Of a stretch of 64,000 nt of DNA, positions 54,061-63,097 are shown in pieces. The stretch spans positions 1-64,000 of the forward strand of contig CAJWDT010000001.1 of the NCBI GenBank assembly GCA_913031395.1. The letters run 5' to 3'. Each line of letters starts with the position of its first letter. The first letter of the stretch is position 1. Under the pieces are notes generated by a model that saw only the letters and a program-made list of their open reading frames with translations, was not told where the DNA came from and did not search any database. Made by a program: the position numbers and the translations under genes. This DNA comes from an uncultured Gammaproteobacteria bacterium. Lineage in GTDB: Bacteria; Pseudomonadota; Gammaproteobacteria; Magnimaribacterales; Magnimaribacteraceae.

Positions 54061-54088
54061 TTGAAACTATCTAAAGTCTACATCTAAA
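54061..54088 (+). promoter_or_regulatory. Putative promoter of the antibiotic-biosynthesis monooxygenase-like gene
   Basis: TTGAAA (54061-54066), a 16-base spacer and TCTAAA (54083-54088) lie 20 bases before the ATG, in the 74-base gap between divergent genes. The -10 element is weak. Confidence 0.35.
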
Positions 54089-54108
54089 TTAAAAATAAGG
54101 GAGAAAAA

Positions 54109-54390
54109 ATGATAGGAATTGTTGCAACTTTAAAGATTAAGGAAGGATCTGGAGCAGATTTTGAGGCTGTTGCTAGTCAACTAGTTGAGAAAGTTAATGC
54201 TAATGAAGATGGTGTTGTATATTACGATCTATATAAAGAGGATGACACAACTTATGTCTTCTTAGAGAGATACAAGGATCAAGAAGCACAAGACGCACAT
54301 GGCAAAACAGACTATTTTAGAGAGCTTGGTGCTCAAATGGGAGGTTTTATGGCAGGCGCGCCTGAAATTAAGGTATTACAGTCTGTTTAA
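54109..54390 (+). CDS. ABM-domain protein (putative quinol monooxygenase, YgiN-like)
   Basis: 93 residues, a single ferredoxin-like dimeric alpha/beta barrel of the antibiotic biosynthesis monooxygenase family. The pattern GIVATLKIKEGSGADFEAV, then YYDLYKEDDTTYVFLERYKD and HGKTDYFRELG is typical. Members oxidise quinols or modify polyketides without a cofactor; the substrate is unknown. A good ribosome binding site (AAGGGAG) precedes the ATG. Its stop abuts that of the convergent zapE gene. Confidence 0.82.
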   Translation: MIGIVATLKIKEGSGADFEAVASQLVEKVNANEDGVVYYDLYKEDDTTYVFLERYKDQEAQDAHGKTDYFRELGAQMGGFMAGAPEIKVLQSV

Positions 54391-55449
54391 TTAAATTAAA
54401 TGAGGTTTTGAGAGATACTCTCTCGACCTCATTTCTTCTAGTCTGCTGATCGTCCTTTTGAAGGGCTCAATAAGTCTATCTCCAGCATAGAGACTATCTA
54501 AATCTGATTCTAGAGATAGTATAAGATTTACATTTCTTTCATAGCATTCATCTATTAATGCAATGAACCTTCTTGCAGAATCATCGCTTTCTCTTCCAAG
54601 AATAGGAATGTGGGACACAAATAGGGTATGAAATTCACTGCAAATTTCAATATAGTCTTTTGCGCTTCTTGGGCCCTCGCAAAGTTCTTTAAAGGATAGC
54701 CAAACAGAACCTTTTGATAGCTTGATTGTTTTTATCTTCCTCCCCAATATTTGAATATTCCTGTCTTCTTGATACTCATTATTTGTCAATTCAGAGAAGT
54801 TTGAGTTCAGTTCTTCCACGCCCCCATCTTCTTTATTAATAAGAAATATTTCTAATTGTTCAAGTGTTCTTAATCGATAATCTTGAGCAGAATTAAGCTC
54901 AAAAACCTCGCAATTTTCTTTAATGGACTCAATCGCTGACAGAAATCTACTCCGATGAAGACCATCTTTGTAGAGATGATTAGGATGAGTATTTGAAGTG
55001 GTTATTAAGGTGACTTTATTCTCAAATAGCTCGTTAATGAACCTGCCAAGGAGCATGGCATCTCCAATATCTTCAACATAGAATTCATCAAAACACAGCA
55101 CCTCCGTTTCTCTAGAGATATTTCTAGCTGCAATTTTTAGAGGGTCTTTTTGTCCAGAAATATTATCAAGTTCATCATGAAGATTTTTCATAAATCTATG
55201 AAAATGAACTCTCCTTTTTTTTTCTACATCAAGCGTTTCAAAGAAAATATCCATCATTTGAGTTTTCCCTCTGCCAACCTCACCTCTTATATAAAGTCCT
55301 TTTATTTTTTTTCTTACAAACCAGGACTTTGATCGTTTTGTTAGGGCGTGTCCCAACTCATCAAACTTTTTTAATAGTATGCTCTGCTCTTCGTCGAAGC
55401 TTAACTGTCCATCTTTTATTAAGCTGGAGTACAGATCCGAGGGTTTCAA
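54391..55449 (-). CDS. zapE: Cell division ATPase ZapE (AFG1 family)
   Basis: 352 residues. The Walker A motif is GEVGRGKT (57-64), preceded by GLYIR and followed by MDIFFETL; Walker B is VLCFDEFYVEDIGDAM. RVHFHRFMKNLHDEL is a family hallmark. ZapE interacts with the Z-ring in Escherichia coli, and mitochondrial relatives act in protein quality control. The start is TTG. It begins three bases after the GFA gene stop on the same strand. Confidence 0.92.
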   Translation of the reverse strand: MKPSDLYSSLIKDGQLSFDEEQSILLKKFDELGHALTKRSKSWFVRKKIKGLYIRGEVGRGKTQMMDIFFETLDVEKKRRVHFHRFMKNLHDELDNISGQKDPLKIAARNISRETEVLCFDEFYVEDIGDAMLLGRFINELFENKVTLITTSNTHPNHLYKDGLHRSRFLSAIESIKENCEVFELNSAQDYRLRTLEQLEIFLINKEDGGVEELNSNFSELTNNEYQEDRNIQILGRKIKTIKLSKGSVWLSFKELCEGPRSAKDYIEICSEFHTLFVSHIPILGRESDDSARRFIALIDECYERNVNLILSLESDLDSLYAGDRLIEPFKRTISRLEEMRSREYLSKPHLI

Positions 55450-55452
55450 TGC

Positions 55453-55875
55453 TTAAGCGAAGTCAGGATTGTGAGTAAAGCTATGGATAGTCTCATCAGC
55501 AGGAGACCACTGGCATGCTGTAGAGCTCCAGAAGTTCGAATCTGCATTAATCCATGAAGAATCATCTATGCTTCCAGCTTTTATAAATTTAATATCTGAG
55601 TTTTCCTGTACAAAGGAAATTAATGGCGAGCCACACTCTGAACAAAAACCTCTTGATATGTGTGATCCTCCCGAGCCAGTTACAGTAAAATATTTTAATT
55701 CTCCTTCAACATTTAGTGAGCTATCTGGAATTAAAAGAATAGTGGCTTTTCCACTTCCCGTACTTTTTTGACAATCCTTACAATGGCAGTGATGTGCTGA
55801 TAAAGCTTCTGATTTATTAAAACTATATTTAACTTTTCCACATAAGCAGCCACCACTTTGTTGATCTTCACTCAT
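55453..55875 (-). CDS. GFA/CENP-V family zinc protein
   Basis: 140 residues with the zinc-binding cysteines of the glutathione-dependent formaldehyde-activating (GFA) family: GGCLCGKVKY, HHCHCKDCQKSTGS and GFCSECGSPLI. GFA members have been linked with S-hydroxymethylglutathione formation, but most are uncharacterised. It lies 16 bases after the DUF1295-type gene and three bases before zapE, all on the same strand. Confidence 0.85.
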   Translation of the reverse strand: MSEDQQSGGCLCGKVKYSFNKSEALSAHHCHCKDCQKSTGSGKATILLIPDSSLNVEGELKYFTVTGSGGSHISRGFCSECGSPLISFVQENSDIKFIKAGSIDDSSWINADSNFWSSTACQWSPADETIHSFTHNPDFA

Positions 55876-55891
55876 ATTTATTCCTTGATTT

Positions 55892-56761
55892 CTATTTACT
55901 TGGTTTTTTTAACATTAAAGAGGGAGTTTTGTTCATATAGTCGACATATTCAGGATCCGACCCCCATTTCTTTTGGCCCCTATTTTCTAGCATAGGTATC
56001 CCGCTAATTCTTGTTAACAATATATATACAAAAATTGGCGATATTAATGTGACTAGTTGCCAGCCACTTAAGACTGGCAGTGCTATTAGAGTTAAACCCA
56101 ACCAGAGTGTTATTTCTCCAAAATAGTTAGGATGTCTGGACCAGGCCCATAGGCCGCTAGTAATAAATTCTTTGTCTTTATCTTGCTGCTTTTTGAAATT
56201 TCTTTTTTGTCTATCAGCTATGACTTCAATAGAAAAACCAAAGATCCATAAAGCCAGTCCTAAATATGCCATTCCACCTAGAGGAATATTTACATTAGAA
56301 GTAATCGCAGCCAAGCCAGCAGCCATGGTTAAGAACACCCAAAGACCGCCTATTGTCCATGTCATGATGTACCAATGAAATTGTGTTTTCATGACAGTAA
56401 ACCTATTATCTTTTCCATCTTGCTTAACCCTCAAAAAGAGAAATGACCCCAGTCTAAGAGCCCAGATAACTATCAATGAACCGATCAATAGATCTCTAGG
56501 GTCCATGGATGGATTGAGATAAAACCCGAGACCTATTGCCGCAAGATAAGAAATTGAACCGGTAAGATCAAAATAATGCTCAGTTTGGAAGATATACGAA
56601 GGTATGAAGATTATCCAATGCAGCACATAACTGACAGATGCACATAGGGCAAATAATGCTATTCCATTATAAATTTCAGATCCTTGGCTTCCTGCATAAG
56701 CGATGATTACTCCTAAAAGGATAGAGATAATTGTGGCTGGTATGGTTACAGTTCTTTTCAT
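55892..56761 (-). CDS. DUF1295/isoprenylcysteine methyltransferase-like membrane protein
   Basis: 289 residues with about seven membrane segments. The C-terminal region FITSGLWAWSRHPNYFGEITLWLGLTLIAL is the steroid-5-alpha-reductase/DUF1295 hallmark, followed by PMLENRGQKKWGSDPEYVDYM. Members bind NADPH or SAM and reduce or methylate lipids; the substrate here is unknown. It differs in length from the family member at 33637-34407, so the two are not recent duplicates. Confidence 0.78.
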   Translation of the reverse strand: MKRTVTIPATIISILLGVIIAYAGSQGSEIYNGIALFALCASVSYVLHWIIFIPSYIFQTEHYFDLTGSISYLAAIGLGFYLNPSMDPRDLLIGSLIVIWALRLGSFLFLRVKQDGKDNRFTVMKTQFHWYIMTWTIGGLWVFLTMAAGLAAITSNVNIPLGGMAYLGLALWIFGFSIEVIADRQKRNFKKQQDKDKEFITSGLWAWSRHPNYFGEITLWLGLTLIALPVLSGWQLVTLISPIFVYILLTRISGIPMLENRGQKKWGSDPEYVDYMNKTPSLMLKKPSK

Positions 56762-56825
56762 ATTTATTTAAATTTATTGATAGTCTATTAGAAGAGACAA
56801 TAACTTACTTTTCAAGTCATTTAGA

Positions 56826-57494
56826 TCAAGAATTCTTTGAAACCTTTTCTACTAAAGTAAGTCCTATACCGACACAAGGCCCTATACCAAAAACAAATAG
56901 AATTGTCCCTATCCCAACAACTCCGCCAAGAAGCCATCCTGAAATAACTGCCAAGAGTTCAATAATCGTCCTAATTGCTGGTAGTGAAGCGTTTGTTTGT
57001 TTTTGCAGGCCTATCATGAGGCCATCTCTTGGTCCTGGACCTAAATTACTACATAGATATATTCCGCTGCCAAGGCCTACTACTAGAATACCAAAACAGG
57101 CTTGAATTATTTTAAAGGTAATGTCATCTGGTTGGGGCAAATATGGAAGTGTTAAATCTATAGCTGAAGCGATAATTATTGCATTTAGTATTGTTCCGAT
57201 ACCAGGCACCTGTTTTAAGGGTATCCAAAAAATAAGAATGGCAATGCTAATAAAAAAAGTAGCCATACCAATAGAGAAGTCGGAACGCTTTGAGATGCCT
57301 TGAGCTAATACTGTCCAAGGGCTTACCCCCGAGCCGCTACCTATAATTATTGCTTCCCCTAAACCGAACAAAAAAAGTCCAATTACCAACATGATCATAG
57401 TTGTAAGCCTAGGTTTAGGATTCAGTGGAAAGTCTGAACTCCAGCTTAGAGAAGGGACCGCTTTGATAGAGAAAATTCTACTTAGAAACCTCAT
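56826..57494 (-). CDS. YczE/YyaS/YitT family membrane protein
   Basis: 222 residues with five or six membrane segments. Characteristic pieces are GLFLFGLGEAIIIGSGSGVSPWTVLAQG, GIYLCSNLGPGPRDGLMIGL and the final IGTILFVFGIGPCVGIGL. YczE-type proteins are conserved bacterial membrane proteins without a settled role. It is read divergently from the MAPEG gene. Confidence 0.8.
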   Translation of the reverse strand: MRFLSRIFSIKAVPSLSWSSDFPLNPKPRLTTMIMLVIGLFLFGLGEAIIIGSGSGVSPWTVLAQGISKRSDFSIGMATFFISIAILIFWIPLKQVPGIGTILNAIIIASAIDLTLPYLPQPDDITFKIIQACFGILVVGLGSGIYLCSNLGPGPRDGLMIGLQKQTNASLPAIRTIIELLAVISGWLLGGVVGIGTILFVFGIGPCVGIGLTLVEKVSKNS

Positions 57495-57568
57495 GATGCT
57501 TTTAAATTATGGTTTAAATCGGGATAAATGTAGTTTACTCTGATGACGATTAACAAAGGAAATTTATT

Positions 57569-57931
57569 ATGATTACATTAATTCTTCTGGCTTTAGTATT
57601 AACCTTGATTCAACTTATGACTCCAGCATTTCTTAACAGTAAAAACTTGGAGTTTCTTATTTCAAATAGAGAAGGTTCTGTTGAAGAAGCACCTATTGTT
57701 GGTCGAACCAGAAGAGCTGGATCGAATATTCTGGAAACCCTCCCTGCCTTTTTAGCCTTAGCTATACTCTCGATGATGCTCGAAGTGGAAAACTATAATC
57801 TAGCAATGTTCTGGATAGGCTCTAGAGTAATTTATTACTTCTCCTACATGTTTGGTGTTTTATATTTAAGAACAATAATTTGGTTTGTATCAATAGTTTG
57901 TTTGGCAATGATGGGTATTGCGCTTATCTGA
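57569..57931 (+). CDS. MAPEG family membrane protein
   Basis: 120 residues with four membrane helices and the MAPEG layout: an NREG-type loop (SNREGSVEEAPIVGRTRRAGSNILETLPAF) between the first two helices and RVIYYFSYMFGVLYLRTIIW in the last half. Family members are glutathione-dependent enzymes of lipid and xenobiotic chemistry; many bacterial ones are unassigned. A phytanoyl-CoA dioxygenase-like gene follows after six bases on the same strand. Confidence 0.82.
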   Translation: MITLILLALVLTLIQLMTPAFLNSKNLEFLISNREGSVEEAPIVGRTRRAGSNILETLPAFLALAILSMMLEVENYNLAMFWIGSRVIYYFSYMFGVLYLRTIIWFVSIVCLAMMGIALI

Positions 57932-57937
57932 AGTTAA

Positions 57938-58714
57938 GTGAGTTATTTCTTTTCTGAAAAAGAACAACAAAAATATCTTGATGATGGGTTTGTTTGTAGA
58001 GAAAGTCAGTTCTCTCAAAAAGAAATTATTTCTTTTAGAAAAATATTTGAGAGTACTGTCAAGAAAGCACATTCAATATCAGACACAGGAAAGGAATATT
58101 TCTTAGATAAAAAGAGATTTGTCGATATCGATTGTCTGACTCTTCAGTATGAACCTGAGCCTCATAACCAGTTTTTGAAGGTAATAGAGCCAGCACACTC
58201 CCTAAACGATGGCTTAGATGAAATAACTTCAGATAGAAGAATAACTGATCCAATTAAATCCATTCTCTCCACAAACGAAATAAGTCTTTGGACTGATAAG
58301 TTAAATCTTAAAAGACCTAAAGTTGGATCAGGATTTGGTTGGCATCAAGATTCTCCATACTGGGTTCATGATAGTGAGGATGTAGAGTCTCTTCCTAATG
58401 TTTATATTTGTCTTGATAATGCCAATCAATCTAATGGATGCTTCAGTGTTATCAAAGGAAGTCATAAAGAGGGTTGTTTACCTGGAACATTTGATAATTC
58501 TCAATTAGGAGGGTTTTATACAGATAAGGATTGTTTTGATATCAAGGATGCTGTTGACCTTGAAGCAAGTGAAGGATCGCTCATATTTTTTAATCAGCAC
58601 ATAGTTCACGGATCAACCGCAAATCACTCTGATCAAGAGAGAAGGGCATACATAGTTACCTATCAACCCAAAGATAGAGCAATGTTGAAGTCCGGAAAAA
58701 TAAAGAATATTTAG
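57938..58714 (+). CDS. Phytanoyl-CoA dioxygenase (PhyH) family protein
   Basis: 258 residues, an iron(II)/2-oxoglutarate oxygenase. The facial triad is H136 and D138 in GWHQDSPYW and H224 in HIVHGSTANHS; the 2-oxoglutarate arginine is in RRAYIVTYQ. The PhyH fold members hydroxylate diverse lipids, ectoine or natural products, so the substrate is open. The start is GTG. A second, distinct PhyH gene is at 60082-60972, on the far side of a MATE exporter. Confidence 0.86.
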   Translation: MSYFFSEKEQQKYLDDGFVCRESQFSQKEIISFRKIFESTVKKAHSISDTGKEYFLDKKRFVDIDCLTLQYEPEPHNQFLKVIEPAHSLNDGLDEITSDRRITDPIKSILSTNEISLWTDKLNLKRPKVGSGFGWHQDSPYWVHDSEDVESLPNVYICLDNANQSNGCFSVIKGSHKEGCLPGTFDNSQLGGFYTDKDCFDIKDAVDLEASEGSLIFFNQHIVHGSTANHSDQERRAYIVTYQPKDRAMLKSGKIKNI

Positions 58715-58719
58715 ACAGT

Positions 58720-60069
58720 CTAAGAGGTTTTTCTCCAAGCTCCTCTTTTTATTGAAATAAAGATGGTGAGTCCGAAGACCATCATGGCAATAGAAGAAGA
58801 AAGAAATATTGATTCTATTCCGAGCCCTAACCAATAAATAGCAATACTCCCTCCAATACTAGCAATTAAAAATCTTGCTATTGTGGCAATCGTTGGCCAT
58901 TTCATGGCGTTAGCACCTTGCGATGCAAAGTAGAGTGAAAGCCCTATGCCTTGAAAAACATAAAATGGGCCAACAAGCTGAATATACATCGTTGTTACTG
59001 CAGAAGCTTTTGGATCATCAGTAAAATACTGAATCCATAGATCAGGAAATAGTGCCAAAGTGAGTCCTATAAAGACTGAAACTATTCCCGCTAAAGAGCC
59101 TCCATAGATTCCAACAGTTTCAGCTCTTTCGATATTGTTAGCTCCTATATTTGCTCCAACAATTGATGTCATGGCAGTTCCTATACCAAAAATTAATGGA
59201 ATCATTAAAAATTCAACCCTTGATCCAATTCCAAAGCCGGCAAGTGCTTCGGTGCCAAATGTTCCAACTAATCCGGTAAGCACTAATATTGTTCCTACTG
59301 TAAGAAGAGGAGAAGCTGATGCAGGTACTGCAACTTCAAATATATTAGAGAAAAGCTTCTTGCTTAGAATAAATTGATTTCTTTTTAGTCGAGCTGGCAC
59401 AGACTTACTAAAAAGTTTCAAGAAGATTATCGAAACCATTAATGAACTACTTATTAAAGTCGCTATAGCAGCGCCAGATACACCAAACTTAGGAAAGCCA
59501 TACCATCCTAAGATAAACCCTCCTGAGAGTACCACTTGAAGTAAAGACGAGACGATCATTAAAGTAGCTGGAAAACGCATATTTCCCATACCTCTTAGTA
59601 CCGCACTTAAGCTCCCAGAAAGCCATAGAAGCAGACCTCCAAAGAAGAGAATTGAACAATAGGCATAGGATTCTTGAAGAATCTCATCTCTTCCGCCTAA
59701 AAGATATAAAAGATCGTATCCAAATAGAAGAAATAAAATGAGAAAAGTCACCGCACCACATAATGAGATCACGATAGAATGCCAGATTAGCTTTTCAGCT
59801 TTATCGATATCATTTGCACCCATACTTCTTGCTATGGCTGAACTTATTGCGCCACCGAGCGCACCACCAGACATGGTCTGAGTGAGCATTAATAATGGAA
59901 ATGCTAGAGCTACAGCAGCAAGAGACTTTGTTCCTAATTTACTGATAAACCAAACTTCTGTAAGCACGACTATAGCCTGAATAAAAAATGCAATAGTATT
60001 TGGAGCAGACATCCTTATCAGCAGGGGCACTGGAGGTTGTGTAAGGAACTCTTGGGTTCTGTTATCCAC
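58720..60069 (-). CDS. MATE family efflux transporter
   Basis: 449 residues with twelve membrane helices in two six-helix halves. MATE pattern elements are SKLGTKSLAAVALAFPLLML near residue 40 and GFGIGSRVEFLMIPLIFGIGTAM near residue 270, with GANIGANNIERAE in the second half. MATE proteins export drugs or metabolites in exchange for sodium ions or protons. The start is GTG. It lies between two PhyH-type dioxygenase genes, and 12 bases after the PhyH gene on its own strand. Confidence 0.92.
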   Translation of the reverse strand: MDNRTQEFLTQPPVPLLIRMSAPNTIAFFIQAIVVLTEVWFISKLGTKSLAAVALAFPLLMLTQTMSGGALGGAISSAIARSMGANDIDKAEKLIWHSIVISLCGAVTFLILFLLFGYDLLYLLGGRDEILQESYAYCSILFFGGLLLWLSGSLSAVLRGMGNMRFPATLMIVSSLLQVVLSGGFILGWYGFPKFGVSGAAIATLISSSLMVSIIFLKLFSKSVPARLKRNQFILSKKLFSNIFEVAVPASASPLLTVGTILVLTGLVGTFGTEALAGFGIGSRVEFLMIPLIFGIGTAMTSIVGANIGANNIERAETVGIYGGSLAGIVSVFIGLTLALFPDLWIQYFTDDPKASAVTTMYIQLVGPFYVFQGIGLSLYFASQGANAMKWPTIATIARFLIASIGGSIAIYWLGLGIESIFLSSSIAMMVFGLTIFISIKRGAWRKTS

Positions 60070-60081
60070 TAATCCTTTAGT

Positions 60082-60972
60082 TTATTTTCTTGTAGATTCT
60101 TTGACTAAATCCTCAGGGGTTGCAAGTTTTTCATACTTGTCTCGCGATTCACCAAAAATTTTTTCTGGAGAGACCGATTCTAATTTACCTTCTTTATCTT
60201 CTGGGTCAGAGAAGAAGCCCAAAACATAACCTCCTTTTGAATAGCCGATAAGAGAGCGAAGTTCAGGACTAAAATCTTTAGCCACCTCTGGCGGACATGA
60301 TAAGTACTGATTTTCTTCTTGCCTTAACCAACCAGGTGCATAGTGGAGGAAGACACCCAATCTGGAGCTATTTGTATTATTTGTTCCGCCACCGTGTAGA
60401 ACAGATCCTGTGTATATAAAGACTGATCCTGCCTTCATTTCAGCATAAGCTATTTCATCTTGAAGTGGTTGTCTGTTTTTATCCCATTTATGAGAGCCAG
60501 GCACAACCTGAGTGGCTCCATTTTCTTGAGTGAAGTCGTTAATTGCCCAAACAGTACTTAATTGTGTTTCTATTCTTCTTGGAATAAATCCACCCCACAC
60601 ACCTCTATCTCTATGAAGAATTTGGCTAGATTCACCTGGACCAATTTGTATAGCTGAAGTGAAATGTAATTGATAATCTTCACAATGAGGACCTAAGAAA
60701 CTATCTGCCATCTTATTAATTAATGGATTTAATGCTAAGTCCTGACAGGTTTTTGACCTAGCCATAAGGGCTCCTACTCTCTTCGTTTCAAACCCAGTAA
60801 ATTCATCTTGTCCATTTCTTGTTACGTTTAAATAAGGCTTTAAATCGTCTTTTATTGCATCAATGCTTTCCAATGAAAGAAAGTCATCAATAATCAAGCC
60901 GGCATCTTCTTCTAAAATAGCCAGCATATCTTCAATAGATGTGTCAGTTGATACGTGCTTAATTTTCCCCAT
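60082..60972 (-). CDS. Phytanoyl-CoA dioxygenase (PhyH) family protein
   Basis: 296 residues. The iron ligands are H120 and D122 in ILHRDRGVWGG and H193 in VLHGGGTN; the arginine of the 2-oxoglutarate site lies in SSRLGVFLHYAPGW. The triad spacing and the W-rich loop resemble PhyH members that hydroxylate fatty acyl or natural-product substrates. Sequence similarity to the PhyH gene at 57938-58714 is limited to the motifs, so they probably have different substrates. Confidence 0.86.
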   Translation of the reverse strand: MGKIKHVSTDTSIEDMLAILEEDAGLIIDDFLSLESIDAIKDDLKPYLNVTRNGQDEFTGFETKRVGALMARSKTCQDLALNPLINKMADSFLGPHCEDYQLHFTSAIQIGPGESSQILHRDRGVWGGFIPRRIETQLSTVWAINDFTQENGATQVVPGSHKWDKNRQPLQDEIAYAEMKAGSVFIYTGSVLHGGGTNNTNSSRLGVFLHYAPGWLRQEENQYLSCPPEVAKDFSPELRSLIGYSKGGYVLGFFSDPEDKEGKLESVSPEKIFGESRDKYEKLATPEDLVKESTRK

Positions 60973-61027
60973 TAATCCAGTTTAAACCAAATATAGTGAA
61001 TTGAAAATTTAAGTACCTAAGTAGAAG

Positions 61028-62098
61028 TTATCTAAAAAACTCTATGATTTCTTTATTCATGAATTCAACGTCTTCCGACGAGAATCCTGCCCCAGCAATA
61101 TGACCCCATAAAGAAGGAATTACTCTTAATTTTACTCCCGAGATTAATTGAGCCTCTTTAGTCAAGGCATCTATGTGGAAGTACATATCAGTTTCACTGG
61201 GCATATAGAGTACTTCGGCTTTTATAGAGGCAAGAGCTTTGACATAGTCGCCATTAAATCCCGTTGTGTTTCCTATATTATTAGTCTGCCAAGTTCTCGC
61301 AAGGGCGATGAGGTTATTTGCGTCCCATGTCAAAACAAAATCTTCAAACCAACTAACCACCTCGAGTGGATTATTTAGTCCCATCTCTCTATAAAGTTTC
61401 AATCTAAACCATTCTTGCGACCATCCCCAACTGGCCCAATGTGCTCCTCCAGCTCTCAACCCAGTTTCTGGAGGATATTTATAATTTCCTTCATTAAATG
61501 AACTGTCTGCTTTGATTGCAGATATAAAACCTTCTAGTCTGACAATACCATGAGGGTATTCAACAGCTGAACCAGCTATACCTACTATTTTTTTTACAAA
61601 ATCAGGATAACTAACGCCCCATTGGAAAGCTTGTTGTGCTCCCATGGAAAAGCCAACAACTCCATATATCTCTTTAACTTTGAAGACCTCAGTAACCAAT
61701 CTATAGCCAGCATTAACATTATCTCGAGTAGAAATTAAAGGAAAATTTGGACCATTGAAAGGAGGTTCGGTATTGCTTGGAGAACTCGATAAGCCATTTT
61801 GGAACATATCTGTGGCTACAATAAAATATTTATTTGGGTCTAAAGCTTTTCCTTTGTCGATTAAGAAGTCAAATCCATGATGGTCTCCAAGATAAGCTGA
61901 AGGTACAACGATAAGATTATTCTTTTCTTTGTTTAATTTTCCATGTGTAACATAAGAAAGTTTAGCTTCAGGAAGTACAACACCACTTTCAAGAAAAAAA
62001 TCTCCTAAATTAAATATTTTATGTTCACCCTCTGAGAAAAAAATTGATGAATAAGTTAAGAAAAATAAGAAGAATATATGTTTTATAAGGTCTTTCAT
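61028..62098 (-). CDS. Exported MetX-like alpha/beta hydrolase
   Basis: 356 residues with an N-terminal signal peptide (hydrophobic about 7-22). The rest is homologous to homoserine acyltransferases: ANLSYVTHG-like AKLSYVTHGKL, DPNKYFIVATDMFQNGLSSSPSN, GPNFPLISTRDNV and the nucleophile S151 in VVGFSMGAQQAFQWG. An export signal does not fit methionine synthesis, and a true metX lies at 27.2 kb, so this is likely a secreted esterase or acyltransferase with the same fold (inference). Confidence 0.82.
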   Translation of the reverse strand: MKDLIKHIFFLFFLTYSSIFFSEGEHKIFNLGDFFLESGVVLPEAKLSYVTHGKLNKEKNNLIVVPSAYLGDHHGFDFLIDKGKALDPNKYFIVATDMFQNGLSSSPSNTEPPFNGPNFPLISTRDNVNAGYRLVTEVFKVKEIYGVVGFSMGAQQAFQWGVSYPDFVKKIVGIAGSAVEYPHGIVRLEGFISAIKADSSFNEGNYKYPPETGLRAGGAHWASWGWSQEWFRLKLYREMGLNNPLEVVSWFEDFVLTWDANNLIALARTWQTNNIGNTTGFNGDYVKALASIKAEVLYMPSETDMYFHIDALTKEAQLISGVKLRVIPSLWGHIAGAGFSSEDVEFMNKEIIEFFR

Positions 62099-62134
62099 TA
62101 AGGATTGATGGTTTTAATTAATATTAATTTGAGA

Positions 62135-63097
62135 TTAGTTATTAGAAAATTTATTTGTTGCTTCTATCAATAGATGGGTAATTTCTTTTTCAAAAGCAGA
62201 ATGACCTGAAAAAGGTGCAATTTTTAATTCTGTTTCTGGCCATCTAGAATGTAGCTCATAGGCCGTAGTGGGAGGACAAACTACATCATATCTTCCTTGG
62301 ACAATAACAGTTGGAATATGTCTAATTTTATCTAAGTTATCGAGAAGCTGATTTTCATATTCTAAGAACCCTTTATTAACAAAGTAATGATTTTCAATAA
62401 GCGCAAAGGCTAAAGCAAATTCTGCATTTACAGAATCTTTTACTGCTTCGGGATTGTGATTAATGAAACTTGTAGAAGCTTCCCACTTCGACCAGGCTTT
62501 AGCTGCAGAAAGCTTTTCTTCTTCATCATCACCTGAAAATATAAGCCTATAGGCATCTATCAGATCTGATCGTTTATTTGCAGGTATTTCATTGATAAAC
62601 CCTTGCCAAGCTTCAGGGTATATTTCGCTAGCACCATATTGGTAAAACCATTGAAGCTCTTTTTCTCTAAGCATAAAGATTCCCCTCAGAACCAGCTCTG
62701 TAACTCGATTTGGATGAGTCTGTGCATAAGCTAAAGCAAGCGTGCTTCCCCAAGAGCCTCCGAAAACAAGCCAATCTTCAATTTCTAATTTTTCTCTTAT
62801 TGATTCAATGTCTTCTACCAAATGCCAAGTAGTATTGTCTTCTAAGCATGTATGCGGTTTGCTTTTCCCACAACCCCTCTGATCAAAAAGAATAATTCTA
62901 TATTTCTTCGGATCAAAAAATCTTCTTGAAAAACTTCCAGCTCCACCTCCTGGACCGCCATGCAAAAAGACCGCAGGTTTACCTTTTGGATTTCCGCATT
63001 GTTCATAATAAATCTCATGGATACCTTTTTTAATAAAACCTGAATCGAAAGGCTGGATCGCCGGAAATAGTTTGTTATCTTTTTTAAAAAAATTCAT
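62135..63097 (-). CDS. pip: Proline iminopeptidase
   Basis: 320 residues, an alpha/beta hydrolase that removes N-terminal proline from peptides. The HGGPGGG oxyanion motif is at 46-52 and the nucleophile S115 is in FGGSWGSTLALAYAQTHP, both typical of Pip. VQGRYDVVCPPTTAYEL supplies the aspartate and GHSAFE the histidine. No signal peptide. It overlaps the upstream hydrolase gene by four bases. Confidence 0.93.
   Translation of the reverse strand: MNFFKKDNKLFPAIQPFDSGFIKKGIHEIYYEQCGNPKGKPAVFLHGGPGGGAGSFSRRFFDPKKYRIILFDQRGCGKSKPHTCLEDNTTWHLVEDIESIREKLEIEDWLVFGGSWGSTLALAYAQTHPNRVTELVLRGIFMLREKELQWFYQYGASEIYPEAWQGFINEIPANKRSDLIDAYRLIFSGDDEEEKLSAAKAWSKWEASTSFINHNPEAVKDSVNAEFALAFALIENHYFVNKGFLEYENQLLDNLDKIRHIPTVIVQGRYDVVCPPTTAYELHSRWPETELKIAPFSGHSAFEKEITHLLIEATNKFSNN

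Noticed and set aside
33637-56761. The two DUF1295/isoprenylcysteine-methyltransferase-like genes as a recent duplication.
   Set aside because: They agree only in the C-terminal hallmark and differ in length and N-terminal helices.
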